NCBI GenBank assembly: GCA_013176395.1
Contig: JABMLP010000007.1
Location: forward strand, 1,736,001-1,800,000
Direction of reading: 5' to 3'
DNA length: 64,000 bases
Origin: Venturia oleaginea
Taxonomy: Eukaryota > Ascomycota > Dothideomycetes > Venturiales > Venturiaceae
Positions 1-10,927 of this stretch are shown here, piece by piece (positions within the stretch are counted from its first letter, which is position 1; the number at the start of each line of letters is the position of its first letter). The notes beneath the pieces were generated by a model, which ran no database searches, was not told the DNA's origin, and worked only from the letters and a program-made list of their open reading frames with translations. The translations under genes were made by a program, and so were the position numbers.

Positions 1-2
1 AC

Positions 3-2027
3 CTAAACAACAGCTCTCCTGACCTTGTTGATCGTACCACCGATCAACCTTCCTCTGTTCAAATTATCACTCAGAGGTGGCGTTTTACTCTCAACAATCT
101 TTGCAACCTTGCAGACACGTCCATCCCTAACCTCCATGTGATCAGCATTCACACCAGGAGTCACCCAAAACAACATGTCAGGATCATATTTGGTCTTGAT
201 CTCAGAGAGCTTTTGGTAGTTTTTGCCCCAGAAGGAAGTCTTCCAGTTTTCCTCAAGAGGATAGGCTTCGTTAGCGTAGGCGCCCATGTCTGGTGCAATG
301 GTGCGTAGAGCGTCGACGCTGGCTTTTCCGGCGTCTTTGTAGCCGATCGTATGGACATAGGCCTTGCGCCAGGCTGGGAGAACCGAAGCTATGCAAGTTC
401 AGTACGTCAGTTCTAAAATTGTGTTTTGTTGACCTTACTATCGTCATCGGGCTTGTGAGCCTTTTTGCCTGAGACCAGATGTCCTTGGATGACAGCCGAT
501 GTACCACCAATAGCGAATGGAGCCGATGCCTTGAGGACCGCGGTCAGATTGGGATGAGCAAAATGCTCGGCACCAAGCAGACGACTATCCAGATTCACGA
601 TAGCATTCGGCACCGGAGCACCGCCTTCCATGCCGGGTCCGTGGCGAGCTTCAATGGTGCTGCGCTTGCGGCCAGCCGTCTCCCATGGAGCTGGCTCTGC
701 CTTCATCGCCATTGGCTTATCGATTGCGCCGAATCGGGCGTCGAAGTAGGCCTTGTAGTTGGGGTACTCGACAATGCTGTTGACAGCTTTTGTCATTGTT
801 GGGTATGAAGCCATCTTCTCCAAAATTGGTGTCCAGATCTTTTCCGCATTAGCCTTTCCAGAGTGCTCTGCTTGGTGAAGCATAACGCCTTTGATTGAGC
901 GTGGGTAAATGTAATAATATCCGGACACGCCCTTATTCTCAACAAGATCGACGAAGTGGGTGTGTAGATTTGCATCTCAAAATTGTCAGCAATCGAGTCA
1001 TCCTCAGGATTAAACATCACTCACAAGCTCCCCAGAGTCCATCACTGTTAGCTTCAGTAGTATTAATCTGCCAGGTAGACAAAGTGATTGGGATATCTGG
1101 GTATGCCTTCACAGTCGCTTCAACCACTACGCCGAAAGTACCTCCTCCACCGCCTAAGTAGCAATTGTCAGCAAACTGTTCCAAAAAGGAAGTGCAGGAA
1201 ATAGCTCTACCTCTCAAGGCCCAGAACAAGTCAGGATTCGAGACCTTATTGGCCACCTTGAGCTCGCCATCGGCAGTCACTACCTTGAACTCCAAGAACT
1301 GATCGACAGCAAGACCGAATCTGTTGCTAAGAGGGCCGTGGCCCGCAGTTTGACCGTATCCTCCAGCTGGACAGACTGAGCCGTGGGCGGCACCAACGGT
1401 CAGAAGCTTGGACTTGGAGACAGCGTTGTGCAAAACCTGGGATGTCACACCCACGCCAAAGGTCACAGCAGCCTGCTTGCCAGCAACGGGAACGATTGTG
1501 TTTCCTTCGCCCTTTGGCTTCGCAGCACCAGCAGTTGTTGGAACAAATTCCTCCAGGACGTTGATACCCTTGAGCAAGGAAGTGTCCAGGCTCAAGCCGG
1601 ATGGCGCATCATTGCGGCCCTATGTCGAGTATTAGCGTTTTGAAAAGGTCTCGTACAGAAGACAGCTGGAGCATACCGGGAAATCGTGGCCAGAGGTGAT
1701 TAGAGTAAGGCGAACGTTGTTGCTGGCAGCGAATTTGACGGCCTTCTGAACGTCTTTATAACTCTCAGCGCGCAGACTGTAGTCAGGACGGTAGACACCA
1801 GCAGCAAGCGTTTTTGACCTGGCCTGCACGTCAGATCCCATGGCCTTCGTCCATTCTGCAGCCGCTGGCCATTCAGCATCTGAAACTAGCTTCCTGCATC
1901 CCGCTGGTGTGCTAGTGGTCTTGCCATTGACCGGGGCCACAACAGGTGCAGCTGGAGCAGTAACCGGACCCTGGGGAGAGGCGCCCGCAAGCCCCGTGGC
2001 CGCGGCAAATAACACGAAATACTTCAT
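3..2027 (-). CDS. Secreted FAD-linked (BBE-type) oxidoreductase
   Basis: The five-exon model is complement(3..388, 439..975, 1025..1153, 1211..1619, 1677..2027), 603 aa; all introns are GT-AG and the frame closes exactly. The start gives a hydrophobic signal peptide (residues 1-17, ending GASPQG). The FAD-binding type 4 domain follows: His114 in SGHDFPG and Cys200 in GSVCPAGG sit where this family attaches FAD bicovalently. After a GGGGGTFG glycine loop, the C-terminus carries the berberine-bridge motif around YPLEENWKTSFWG. Such enzymes oxidise alcohols, sugars or secondary-metabolite intermediates outside the cell; the substrate cannot be read from sequence. The 3' end lies 3 bp inside the window edge. 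The neighbouring MFS pseudogene (3.0-5.2 kb, opposite strand) could once have worked with it, but nothing else shows a cluster. The gene looks intact. Confidence 0.93.
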
Positions 2028-3014
2028 TGCTGCGGGTCAGGTAACGAGGGAAATTGACTGAGGAACTGTCAATCTAAGGGTCATATGTAGGGCGAGCCTG
2101 TTTATAAACTCTGCGCGACAGCACATAAGTTGAGCTGACATGGCCTCTTCAACCAAACACGAGAGGTGATTTTTCGGGGATTCATATTAAACGCAGAGGC
2201 TCTTCATTACACGGAGCTTGAGTGGTTCTCGGGGTCCGATAGAAGCAGAGAAGAATGGCCTGTAGTAGCCGAACATGTGCCTGTATTGCGGGCCGAGAGC
2301 GAGACAATGGCAGGCGTATCCCATCGTGACAATAGCATCACAAAGTGCTAGCCGCGCTCCTATGCCTTGGAGAATTTTGAACCGGGTCAGGATTGGTTGC
2401 TCGGAGCGACGCACCATGTACACGAAACAAGATTTGATCGGCTGATAGGCGATTCGATGATGCCGAGAAGGGGTTTTATACCATGCATCTTACTATAACA
2501 TAATATAATTTTGCCGGAATGATCAGTATGTATAAGTACTGTTCTCGGGCCGTCCTGCTATAACAAGAATAAGATGCGAAGGCACATCATGTGAGGAAGC
2601 AATCAGTTTGTCTGTCCGATTTGGATCATGTACGAGTTGCAAAGCATAGGCGATGATAAATACCTCCTAGTAAGACGAGAGGATGAGGTCCATATCACGA
2701 GGGAGGTGCATCAACTACTAGTACTATCTCCAGCCCCGCTGCAGGACTCGGTGCCGAGAAGCCGTCTCCTCACCTGCAAGCTCCTTGATTGGAACAAGCC
2801 AGGCTGAGCACGGCAGAGTTGCAGGACGGTGATGACAACTTGAGCGTTGCATGTCCACCGATACCACGTCCATCAACAGTACCAATTCATGATTATTATT
2901 CATCTGCATTTGCATCTCAACCCTTTTCGCCTCCCTTTATCTTCATCGTTTCCTAGCACGTTCTTGTGACTACCGCTGCTACCATCTCTAGACAGTAGAC
3001 TCTTTTTTCTGCCA
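2028..3014. other. Intergenic region, no gene seen
   Basis: About 1 kb between the start of the FAD oxidoreductase and the MFS pseudogene. Short overlapping reading frames near 2.9-3.2 kb on the minus strand are antisense to the pseudogene and have no family features. The first 100-200 bases should hold the promoter of the oxidoreductase. I see no repeat or RNA gene. Confidence 0.5.
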
Positions 3015-5183
3015 CATAAAAGCATAGCCTCGAGCCCGAGATACCGCCACCGGCGAGGGCCCAAGCTGCCAGTGGCCCAGCTCACCATTCTCAGCATGTG
3101 TAGATTTGCAGAACCAGTCGCATTGACCAGTGTTTTTCCCTTTCTTCCCGAGATGATAGAATCCTTTGGGATACCAAGGAACGAAGTTGCAAAGTGGGCA
3201 GGCATCACTTCCGCTGTATTTTCCCTGAGTCAATGCTTGACAGCAATCTCTTGTGGCAGAGCTTCTGATTAGGTAAGAAACACCGTTTCAGATCGAATTT
3301 CCGGTTTCTAACGTGGTTAATATGGTTAGGAAACCAATTATTCTTCTTACTATGACTTGTGCAATGCTTTCAAGCCTGCTATTTGGCTTCTCGAGGAGTT
3401 TGAAATGGGCCATCGCTTCGAGAGCATTCTCTGGGGCTAGTAATGGCAGTGTGGTGCGTAGCTACCGATATCTGCCGCACAACCTCTATTAGTCTGAATC
3501 TCAATCCTAGATCGATATCGACAAACTACAGGCAACTTTCATCACTGAACTGCCAAAATATTATCGACATTGTTTTAGACTTGTGCATCACTAATAGCTT
3601 TGGAATGAACAGCTAGTAGCACTGGATCGTCCACCTTTCCGCATCTAGTGAAAGTTAGGTCCTAACATTATTCACTAGGGTATCCTCCGTACAACCGTCG
3701 CTGAGATGGTACCGCAAAGGTCATTGCAACCGAGGGCCTTCAGCCTATTGCCCTTGTCTGGCAAATTGGGTCCATAGTACGTCCTGTCTTAGAAGGTGCT
3801 TTGGCTTCTCCCGCCACAAAACTTCCAGATCTGTTCGGGAAGAACGACTTTCTCCACGAATTTCCATTCGCATTGCCCAACTTGGTGAATGGAGTAGTAT
3901 TCACCATAGGTCTGCTTACGGGTGTTCTTTTTCTCAAAGAGAGTCTCGCAACAAAAAAGTATCGACGCGATTATGGGCGGATGGTTGGCAGCTACATCAC
4001 ACAGCCATGTACAGGTCAAAGAGAGTCGCATCCTTCCGACGATTTCGAGTCGAATCGCTCGGGAAAGAGCAGAGTCAGGTAGGTTTATCATTCCTCTTCT
4101 CTTGGCTGCAACTTTTGTATCAAAATCCAATGCTTAGATTTGGTTCGAGATCGATCTAGCTAAAACAGCTGGAACTGCGCTTAAAATGTACGGATCTCAG
4201 TCGCGTTTGGGGAGTTTTCCGAATCTGAGGGCAAAGTTGAGTATCTCCAAGATAGTAGGGCTGCAGAATTGACTAACCAATATGGGCCCAGGACCGAAAA
4301 GCCTCACAGATACCGTGATCTCTTCTCACCAAAGCCAAATGCCTGTCTCCTTACATACTGTATCCTCGCTCTCTACGGCGTCACCTACGATCAGCTTCTG
4401 CCTGTGTTTCTCCATATGCCCATTGATCGAGACGGTCAAGCACTTCCGTTCAAGTTCTCAGGAGGCTTCGGGATCGAATCTGGGCGCATCGGCATTCTCT
4501 TTATGATCTATGGCATGTTCTTGATGATCTGTCAGTTTACTCTATTCCCAATCATCACGCAATAATACGGAGCCCTAAGGTGTATGCGGTGGTGCACATT
4601 CGTCTTCCCCATAGCCCACTTTGTTACGCCATTCACCGTACTACTGAGGGGACCTGCTCTCCAGCAGTCTGCAGTCATGGCTGTCCTTCTTCTCAAGAGC
4701 GTTGCTGGCGTCTTCGCATTTCCTTGCATTACAATCTTGATGACGAATTCGGCAACATCCCTTCAACTTCTTGGAACACTCAACGGCGTGGCAACTTCCT
4801 TGTCAGCCATAGGGCGTGCTATTGGACCTTTCACTTGTGGTCGAGTTTTCACATGGGGCACGAAATCTGGCTGCGCGATATCGCCTTGGTGGTTGCTGAG
4901 CCTCTTCGCTGTTCTTGGGCATGTTGCAACATGGTGGCTGGTCGAGAGTCAGGGTTTTGGTCAACAGGAGGAGGACAAGGGAGATGCTCACGAGAACGAG
5001 TCGATTTCTCTGGACACAGATCCAGTGAACGGCGCGAGGCAGACTGGAACCGACGTGGAGTCTCGGGATTTCCTGGCCGAATCCTTCACAGACAATGATG
5101 AACCTGACGACGGTGAATTCGAGAAATATTGTGTTGAGGATGTGCCGCTCTTGGTCATGGACCGGAAGGACCTGCAAGCGTAG
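3015..5183 (+). pseudogene. Decayed MFS transporter
   Basis: Pieces of a 12-helix major facilitator protein line up in order: LPVAQLTILSMCRFAEP (about 3066), KPIILLTMTCAMLSSLLFG (about 3330), TTVAEMVPQRSLQ (about 3690), LPNLVNGVVFTIGLLTG (about 3877), then the C-terminal half from 4269 to 5183 with an acidic tail. The order and motifs match the fungal family related to yeast YCR023C. The gene is broken. No initiator ATG precedes the first helix. An in-frame TAG stands at the first intron donor (about 3270) and the frame does not continue across that intron. One base is missing near 3757. A TAA interrupts the frame at 4563-4565. The loop between helices 6 and 7 is also poorly preserved. A sequencing artefact could explain one lesion, not four. 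Confidence 0.82.
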
Positions 5184-7448
5184 GACGGCAAGAAAGATAA
5201 TGATGAAGCTTCCCTCGCGCAACGGCCAGGTTTTCGAGCCGTTGGTGTCTCGATGAGTATATTACAGTACGTCGAAACAAGAGAAGGAAAGGATCTTAAC
5301 ATTTCCATGCACACGTATTCGAGGCGCTGGCAGCTAAGAGTTGCAAGATTTCATGATGGAGACAAATGCAACAGGATTATACTGTTATGGTGCATATTGT
5401 GGCAGCAGCCGGTTTAAATGTCAAGCAACCCCGACCTTGTCAACCTTGCCTCGCATCCGCTTTAGAGGTACAGCAAAAATATCCTTGCGAATCCTTCTGA
5501 CAGTCACAACAATATAGGTTCGATAGATATTTCAACCCGCTGCTACCACATTACCTCGGTGTGCTTTGTTAAATTGTATGCTGTAGATCTGATGTCAGTC
5601 CTGTCTTGAGATCTACTGTGCACGGATACAAATATAGGCCACTATTACTTTACAGGGCATGGGGTACATCACTTCAGTCCATCTTGCTGATGACAAGGGG
5701 ACGCAAGCATCGGCGTTCCGGCATTTGCGCAAGGAAGAACACAAATAATGAATCGTGATGGTTCGTCTGGCTTACAGAAAGTTGTTGAAGACCAAGTCCT
5801 TAACGATTCTATCATTCAGATTCAAACTCAGAATATTCCGCAGCTCATTGGCAATTCCAGCTGAGGCTAAGAGTGCCTCAACTCAACCCAACTGCTATTC
5901 GATAGCTTTCGCATCGCCAGAAGTGAGTCTCAGCGCTGTATACGCAAGGACAGTGCGCAGGATAAAGAAATTTAGCAAAGTTATGTTCAACCTTTGCCAG
6001 GCAGGACTGCTCTCTTGTTCTCAGATTTCGCTGTCGCTTGTTGCGATGTAGAGAGTATTTGGGATGCACGTCCAAGAATGAACCAAGTAAACAGTGGAGC
6101 ACAGGGTCTCCCGGTACGAAAATCTTGGAGATCTCCCTTCCGCAAGGATAGAGAAATGACAACGCAAGGCTGAACTTTTCACCCACCTTGACATTGTTGA
6201 ACAGGTGTTAGAATTTTCCATCACCCTGTTCGATTCCAGAATCCCGAAGCCTTTACAAACTCTACATCGATATCAGATTGAAATTGCATTCTATTGACTT
6301 CCCCCGGGAGTGGTGCCAATTCACATGTCGGCGATATGCCTCGCATCGTCCCTTGGCAATTCTTGTCCGCACACCGAGATACCAGAACTCACTTCCCGGC
6401 CCGATTCTGCCAAGGACATGGTAAAGAATTGAGACTAGCTGATAATTTGCAGACTCAGTGCTGCCAGCAACAGCAAAAAGATCGACATGATCCACATTAA
6501 AGATAAAACATCTCACCATGATCTTGAGAAGCAGACTTTTTGAGAGATTTGTGTATGGCTGATATACTTCGATTTCACAGTGTGAGGGGAAGAGTTAAGA
6601 TCGACTGGTAACTTCGTCATCAGACCACACTGAATTAGATGTAATAAAAGGGCTTCGCTCGGGGCAGTTTTTGAGTGACTATCCAGAATCGAAAGAAGTA
6701 ATTAAAATCAAATATACTATTGTCTGAAGGTAAATAGATGTTAGCTGCAAATCATTATTACCAAGGATCTCGGAACTCCCATGTCTCGCGGATTCCGTCG
6801 TTTTTAGTGGTCAGTGATATGCAGCCAATATTTGCTTGCCTTAAGACCATAATATATTCTCCGATCTATGCGAGCACGGGCTGTGGGTCTTCAATAAAAA
6901 CTGGTTTCGGTATATTGGCCCCGCCCGCTCACATAATGGTCTCAGGTCGAATGAGCTTCTTACTGTGTAAACTGACATTGGAGGACCGAGCCTGGCAGAC
7001 TTTTAGCTGCTAATCGATGCCAATAGTCATTTTCCTCGTGCATTCTGGTGCCATGGATTTCTCAATTCGATTAGCCCACCAGAGCTAGCACTTTACTCAG
7101 CCTTGCAGCAATCCAAGCGCGGGCACAAACAGCATGACAGTCGCGAGCAACCTCGGATAAACCGATCGAGACTGTACTCCGGCCATTATTTCACAACTGG
7201 GTATCTTCAGGAGAGATTAGCAGTATTGTGAAGATGTTCCGTGTACAAGGGGAGGATCCACACTCTACAGTGACCGGTTGAGGCAGGTAAAATGACTTGA
7301 CATATATATAATAAGCAAGAGATGATCATGACTTGTAGGATCCATCGCACACTGCCTCTCTTTATCCACTTCTCTGCAAATCTTGTTAAAACGTCGTTAC
7401 GAGGTCCCATCTTTTATACCTCAAGACGCCACACTCACTTTAACGACC
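5184..7448. other. Long intergenic region
   Basis: About 2.3 kb without a convincing gene. Several 60-100-codon frames occur on both strands (for example 5755-6051 plus), but none has a domain, signal peptide or splice structure I can support. A TATATATAATAAG run near 7300-7315, about 135 bp before the next start codon, is a plausible core promoter for the secreted-protein gene at 7449. Confidence 0.45.
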
Positions 7449-8096
7449 ATGCTTTTCACACGTCTTGCTGTTCTCTTCTTTGCAGCCGGAACACTCGCTG
7501 CTCCAATCGCTGCTCCTGATGCCAATGCGGCTGCTGCTCAAAGCATTTACGAAATCGCCACGAATCGCGTAACATACGAAGTAGAGCAACTAAACCTCAG
7601 ACTCGACGCCCTCATCGCCGCTCGTCCCGACCAACGCAATCGCGGTGCTGCAGCAATAAGAGAGCAAGTAGGCAACGTCCTACACGCCGAAGCGGATGGC
7701 GCGAACAGCATGCGTGTCGCGAAACCCGCGACTGTCGTGGAGGCTTCGTCGCTAGGTCTTCTGCCGATCAATCAACTTACCTCGGCGACCATGACGGGTG
7801 CAAACAAATGGTTGCGGATCAAGGATGTTGTTTATCAGATGGGCGGACAATCTAAAGTTCTTGACATGCTGTCACAAATGAAGAAGGCAGGAATGCAGTT
7901 TACTGCTGATATGAATAAACAGATGCCGTATGTTTGACCCGCCCCAAGATATATGATCTTTACATTGACTTCTAGAAATAGATATGGCACACAGACAGTT
8001 GGGAAAGCTTACGGCGATGCCGTAGAAAGGACGATGACAAACCTCATTCGAGAGTACTCGCAACCCGCACGTCAACAAAGTGAAAGTTGGCGATAG
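7449..8096 (+). CDS. Small secreted protein, unknown function
   Basis: Two exons, 7449..7927 and 7982..8096, give 197 aa; the intron is GTATGT...AATAG and the frame closes at TAG 8094-8096. I chose the ATG at 7449 because it starts a clear signal peptide (MLFTRLAVLFFAAGTLA) followed by an Ala/Pro-rich stretch. The rest is predicted to be mostly helical, without cysteine pairs, and rich in Ala, Gln and Met. Size, secretion and helical character resemble HsbA-type hydrophobic-surface-binding proteins such as the one at 54.0 kb, but I see no decisive motif, so this is only a possibility. It is probably an extracellular or cell-wall protein. Confidence 0.8.
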
Positions 8097-9641
8097 TCTT
8101 CTCTATACCTGTATCTTGGGGTTGTACCAGTTTCTTGTTTTGTATGGGCATCTTGTGGGATAGGAATTCAATTCTTTGTGATTTGGCTTGGCCGTTGCTG
8201 GTAGAGCAAGTCTTGTCATAATTACACTTCTTCTCCCATCACAATGGTCCTTCGATAGATGGCCTTTATGTTTTGTTGAATTCCGCATTTTTATTTTCTA
8301 GCAATACGAACTTATCAACTTAGATCTCGTGGCGGGAATGATGCGTTAACTCTAGAGCAGTCTTCAGTATAAAGAACATTGTTTCTCGTCACACATTTCC
8401 GCACATTTTACACACTAACTATTGCCAAACATACGATCTTTGACGTTCATCAATCAGACGATTGAATTTTTCGGCCAAGTGATTGACAGGACTGAATGAC
8501 TATCACAAGTTGATTGACTGTTGACTTTTAAGGTTTTAAACTAACTGATCGATTGCAATCAGTTAATTAAATGCTAAGGCTAATTACATAGCAGGAGGTG
8601 GGGATGAGAAAAGCCATATAATTATCCTGATTGGGCTTAGCACAAATTCTATCTAATCTGATCCGGAAGCGCATCCGTTTCTAGACAAAGATCCACAAGG
8701 TCCATCAACCAATTAGAGAGCTTGGATATTATACTATTAAGCGAGAATCTATCGAATTACAACCGACAATCCGTCAATTTATGACCCAACGGATGAGAAT
8801 GACTGCCTTTTCAACGCGCTTGATTGATCACCTGAATGAGCGCATTTTGGCGCCGCATGTCGGCATCAAGCAGTCAATCGATTGATTATCGAACGCCCTG
8901 CCTGGATGCCATAGTAGCTGTTGGATGAAAAGTCCTAGAACGACGGATCCGCGTACCGCCATTAAAGCTTCTGCATGGTTGGATTGGCACAGCATTTCAT
9001 CTCCTATCTCCCTATCATAAAACGCGGCTGTGATAGTACAAGGGAGGTAAGTTCTTGGTGTATTCCTAGCGACCTATTCCAAAGCCTGATAGTCAGGCAA
9101 TGTGATAGCTCTAGATAGACCTCATAACATGTCACTGAGAAACATGAAAAGTTCCCTCATATGGGAACAAAAGAAAGTGGTGGACTGACTGGCACTTTGG
9201 TAGCATATCGATTGTCTCCAGAAAACGCCTCTCAACAATGAACATAGAAAGTTGGAAGAAATATGATCGAACCTGCCATAATATCGATAGTAAATGGTGT
9301 GGCTTAATCTCTGCTCTTGAGAACTTCGAAGCACTGGACCATCAAAGATGGAGAGATCGAGATTAATAAAGATATCGAATCTTGTAATGGATATTGAGAA
9401 AAAGATTGCAAAGCCGTCGTCCCTTCGTCATAATTCAAACGCATTGAACCATGACACAATGCACGGTCGAAGATTTTGGACCATTCGGAAGCCTGTTCTA
9501 TCCTGTGACACAATCCTCTCATCCATGGAACGATTCTTTACAACTTGTTCCATTTCAACACTATCATGTTCACGCCTGGTGAAATTAGATCTCAGTTCAA
9601 GACCTGATGGTACACAAAAGTGACCTGAGTGCATACAATCT
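8097..9641. other. AT-rich intergenic region
   Basis: About 1.5 kb with no credible gene. From 8400 to 8900 the sequence is AT-rich and studded with degenerate GATTGA/TTGATTG words, giving weak internal similarity without a clean repeat unit. Short frames at 9122-9623 lack any domain and partly oppose the downstream F-box-like gene. Confidence 0.4.
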
Positions 9642-10469
9642 TCAAATATTCCTGAAGATGGCATTGCTTTCTTTGAGTACAGTCTGATAGGCAGAGTAAA
9701 ATCTCTCATAGCTTGCCCATGCATGGATAACGATACATGCCGGGGTTGCAGCAGAGTATTCGTTGTCGGTGGTAATTTTTCTCCATTCCCACACAATGTC
9801 TCCAATGGTCAGCCCTTCCGGGTTATGGATCGTGACGTCCTTGAAACATCCACTGCCAGAATCCCTCCAGTTAGTTGCTCCGGCTACCGCAAGAGAGACG
9901 GACGTGATCGGCGGCTGTGTGATAAACATGTTATTCCATCGACTCTTGGATCCACCCTCTCTCACAGGATAGATGCAGATGTGTTTGTTGCACTCGTCCC
10001 AAGCCTGCATCAACGGAGTTCTGATTGGCGGGTTTGAGTTCTTGGACCTTTTGGCAAAGTGCAACCCGTCGATGAAGGGCGGGATAGAGATTTGTGCCAG
10101 GAATGGATTGAGTTTAAGGTTGTATGCATCCGTGTTCAGTTGGCCTTTCCGATTCAGGCTGTTGTCAATCACAGCGTCTTCGGGTTTCAGAAACAGCCTT
10201 TGTTCAAGTTGTAACAAATTATCGTTGATTCGGTCATTGAAAAGATGGCAGACCTGCAGGAGACGAACGAGGTCTACGACGTCGACGAAGTCAATGAAGT
10301 AGAACCAGAGCTCTGGGATGCGGAAGAACTTTTCGCAGACGGAACCGCGGATTCCTGGAGATGGTTTTACGATGTCCATTTTCTGTATGAGGTCGGGCAT
10401 TAGGTGATGTTGACGACTTGTTGGATTACTGATTGAAGCCGATGGTAGAGGATTGATCCGAAAAGCCAA
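9642..10469 (-). CDS. F-box-like domain protein
   Basis: Single-exon frame of 275 aa. After a polar N-terminus (about residues 1-42), a segment reading FFRIPELWFYFIDFVDVVDL followed by LVRLLQVCHLFND has the F-box-like pattern of a proline after the first helix start and alternating hydrophobics, found in many fungal proteins that begin with a short F-box and end in an uncharacterised region. Such proteins can link substrates to Skp1-Cullin1 ubiquitin ligases; that role is inferred. The C-terminal 190 residues have no family I recognise. The next ATG downstream (MPDLIQ...) is an alternative start. It lies tail-to-head with NUP159 on the same strand across a 458-bp gap. Confidence 0.72.
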   Translation of the reverse strand: MAFRINPLPSASISNPTSRQHHLMPDLIQKMDIVKPSPGIRGSVCEKFFRIPELWFYFIDFVDVVDLVRLLQVCHLFNDRINDNLLQLEQRLFLKPEDAVIDNSLNRKGQLNTDAYNLKLNPFLAQISIPPFIDGLHFAKRSKNSNPPIRTPLMQAWDECNKHICIYPVREGGSKSRWNNMFITQPPITSVSLAVAGATNWRDSGSGCFKDVTIHNPEGLTIGDIVWEWRKITTDNEYSAATPACIVIHAWASYERFYSAYQTVLKESNAIFRNI

Positions 10470-10927
10470 TCACATGCAAACTGACAGAAAGAGCGAGAAG
10501 GAATGAGTGGGCCTTGATGTCTGGTGGTGATGGACGTGAGCCGTGTGCTTTTAACCTTCGGCCACCGTCATGCCGATTTCGCAGAGCAAAGGACCAAGCG
10601 CCGCCCTGAGGTCAAGCACTACTACGGTATTACCTTCTCGTATGCCACTTCTATATATCACCATTTGCACAACGAGTTCAAGATTCCCCATCTTCTGGAG
10701 TAGGTCTGGAATGATTTCGCCAAAACATTATCCATCTCAGTCTCAACCTCAAAATGAAAAGCCGGACCTGGGAGCTGAAATTAGGCCGAGAATGCGTACT
10801 CGTAATCATCTATCAAAGGTAAAGGTCTATCACCAAGACTATACGCGTCCACCCAGGTCCTAGAAATCCGCCATTTCGCCATGTTCCCCTTCAAATTCCT
10901 CGACAGTGCTGCCAACTTCTTCCCTTT
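10470..10927. other. Intergenic spacer
   Basis: 458 bp between NUP159's stop and the upstream side of the F-box-like gene. It should contain that gene's promoter and NUP159's 3' end. No conserved reading frame or repeat is visible. Confidence 0.5.

Noticed and set aside
3..5183. A two-gene secondary-metabolite cluster (FAD oxidoreductase plus MFS transporter)
   Set aside because: The transporter is dead, no backbone or other tailoring gene lies in view, and the left flank is outside the window.
5755..6186. Overlapping 98- and 102-codon frames on opposite strands
   Set aside because: Both are short, mutually antisense and without recognisable features.
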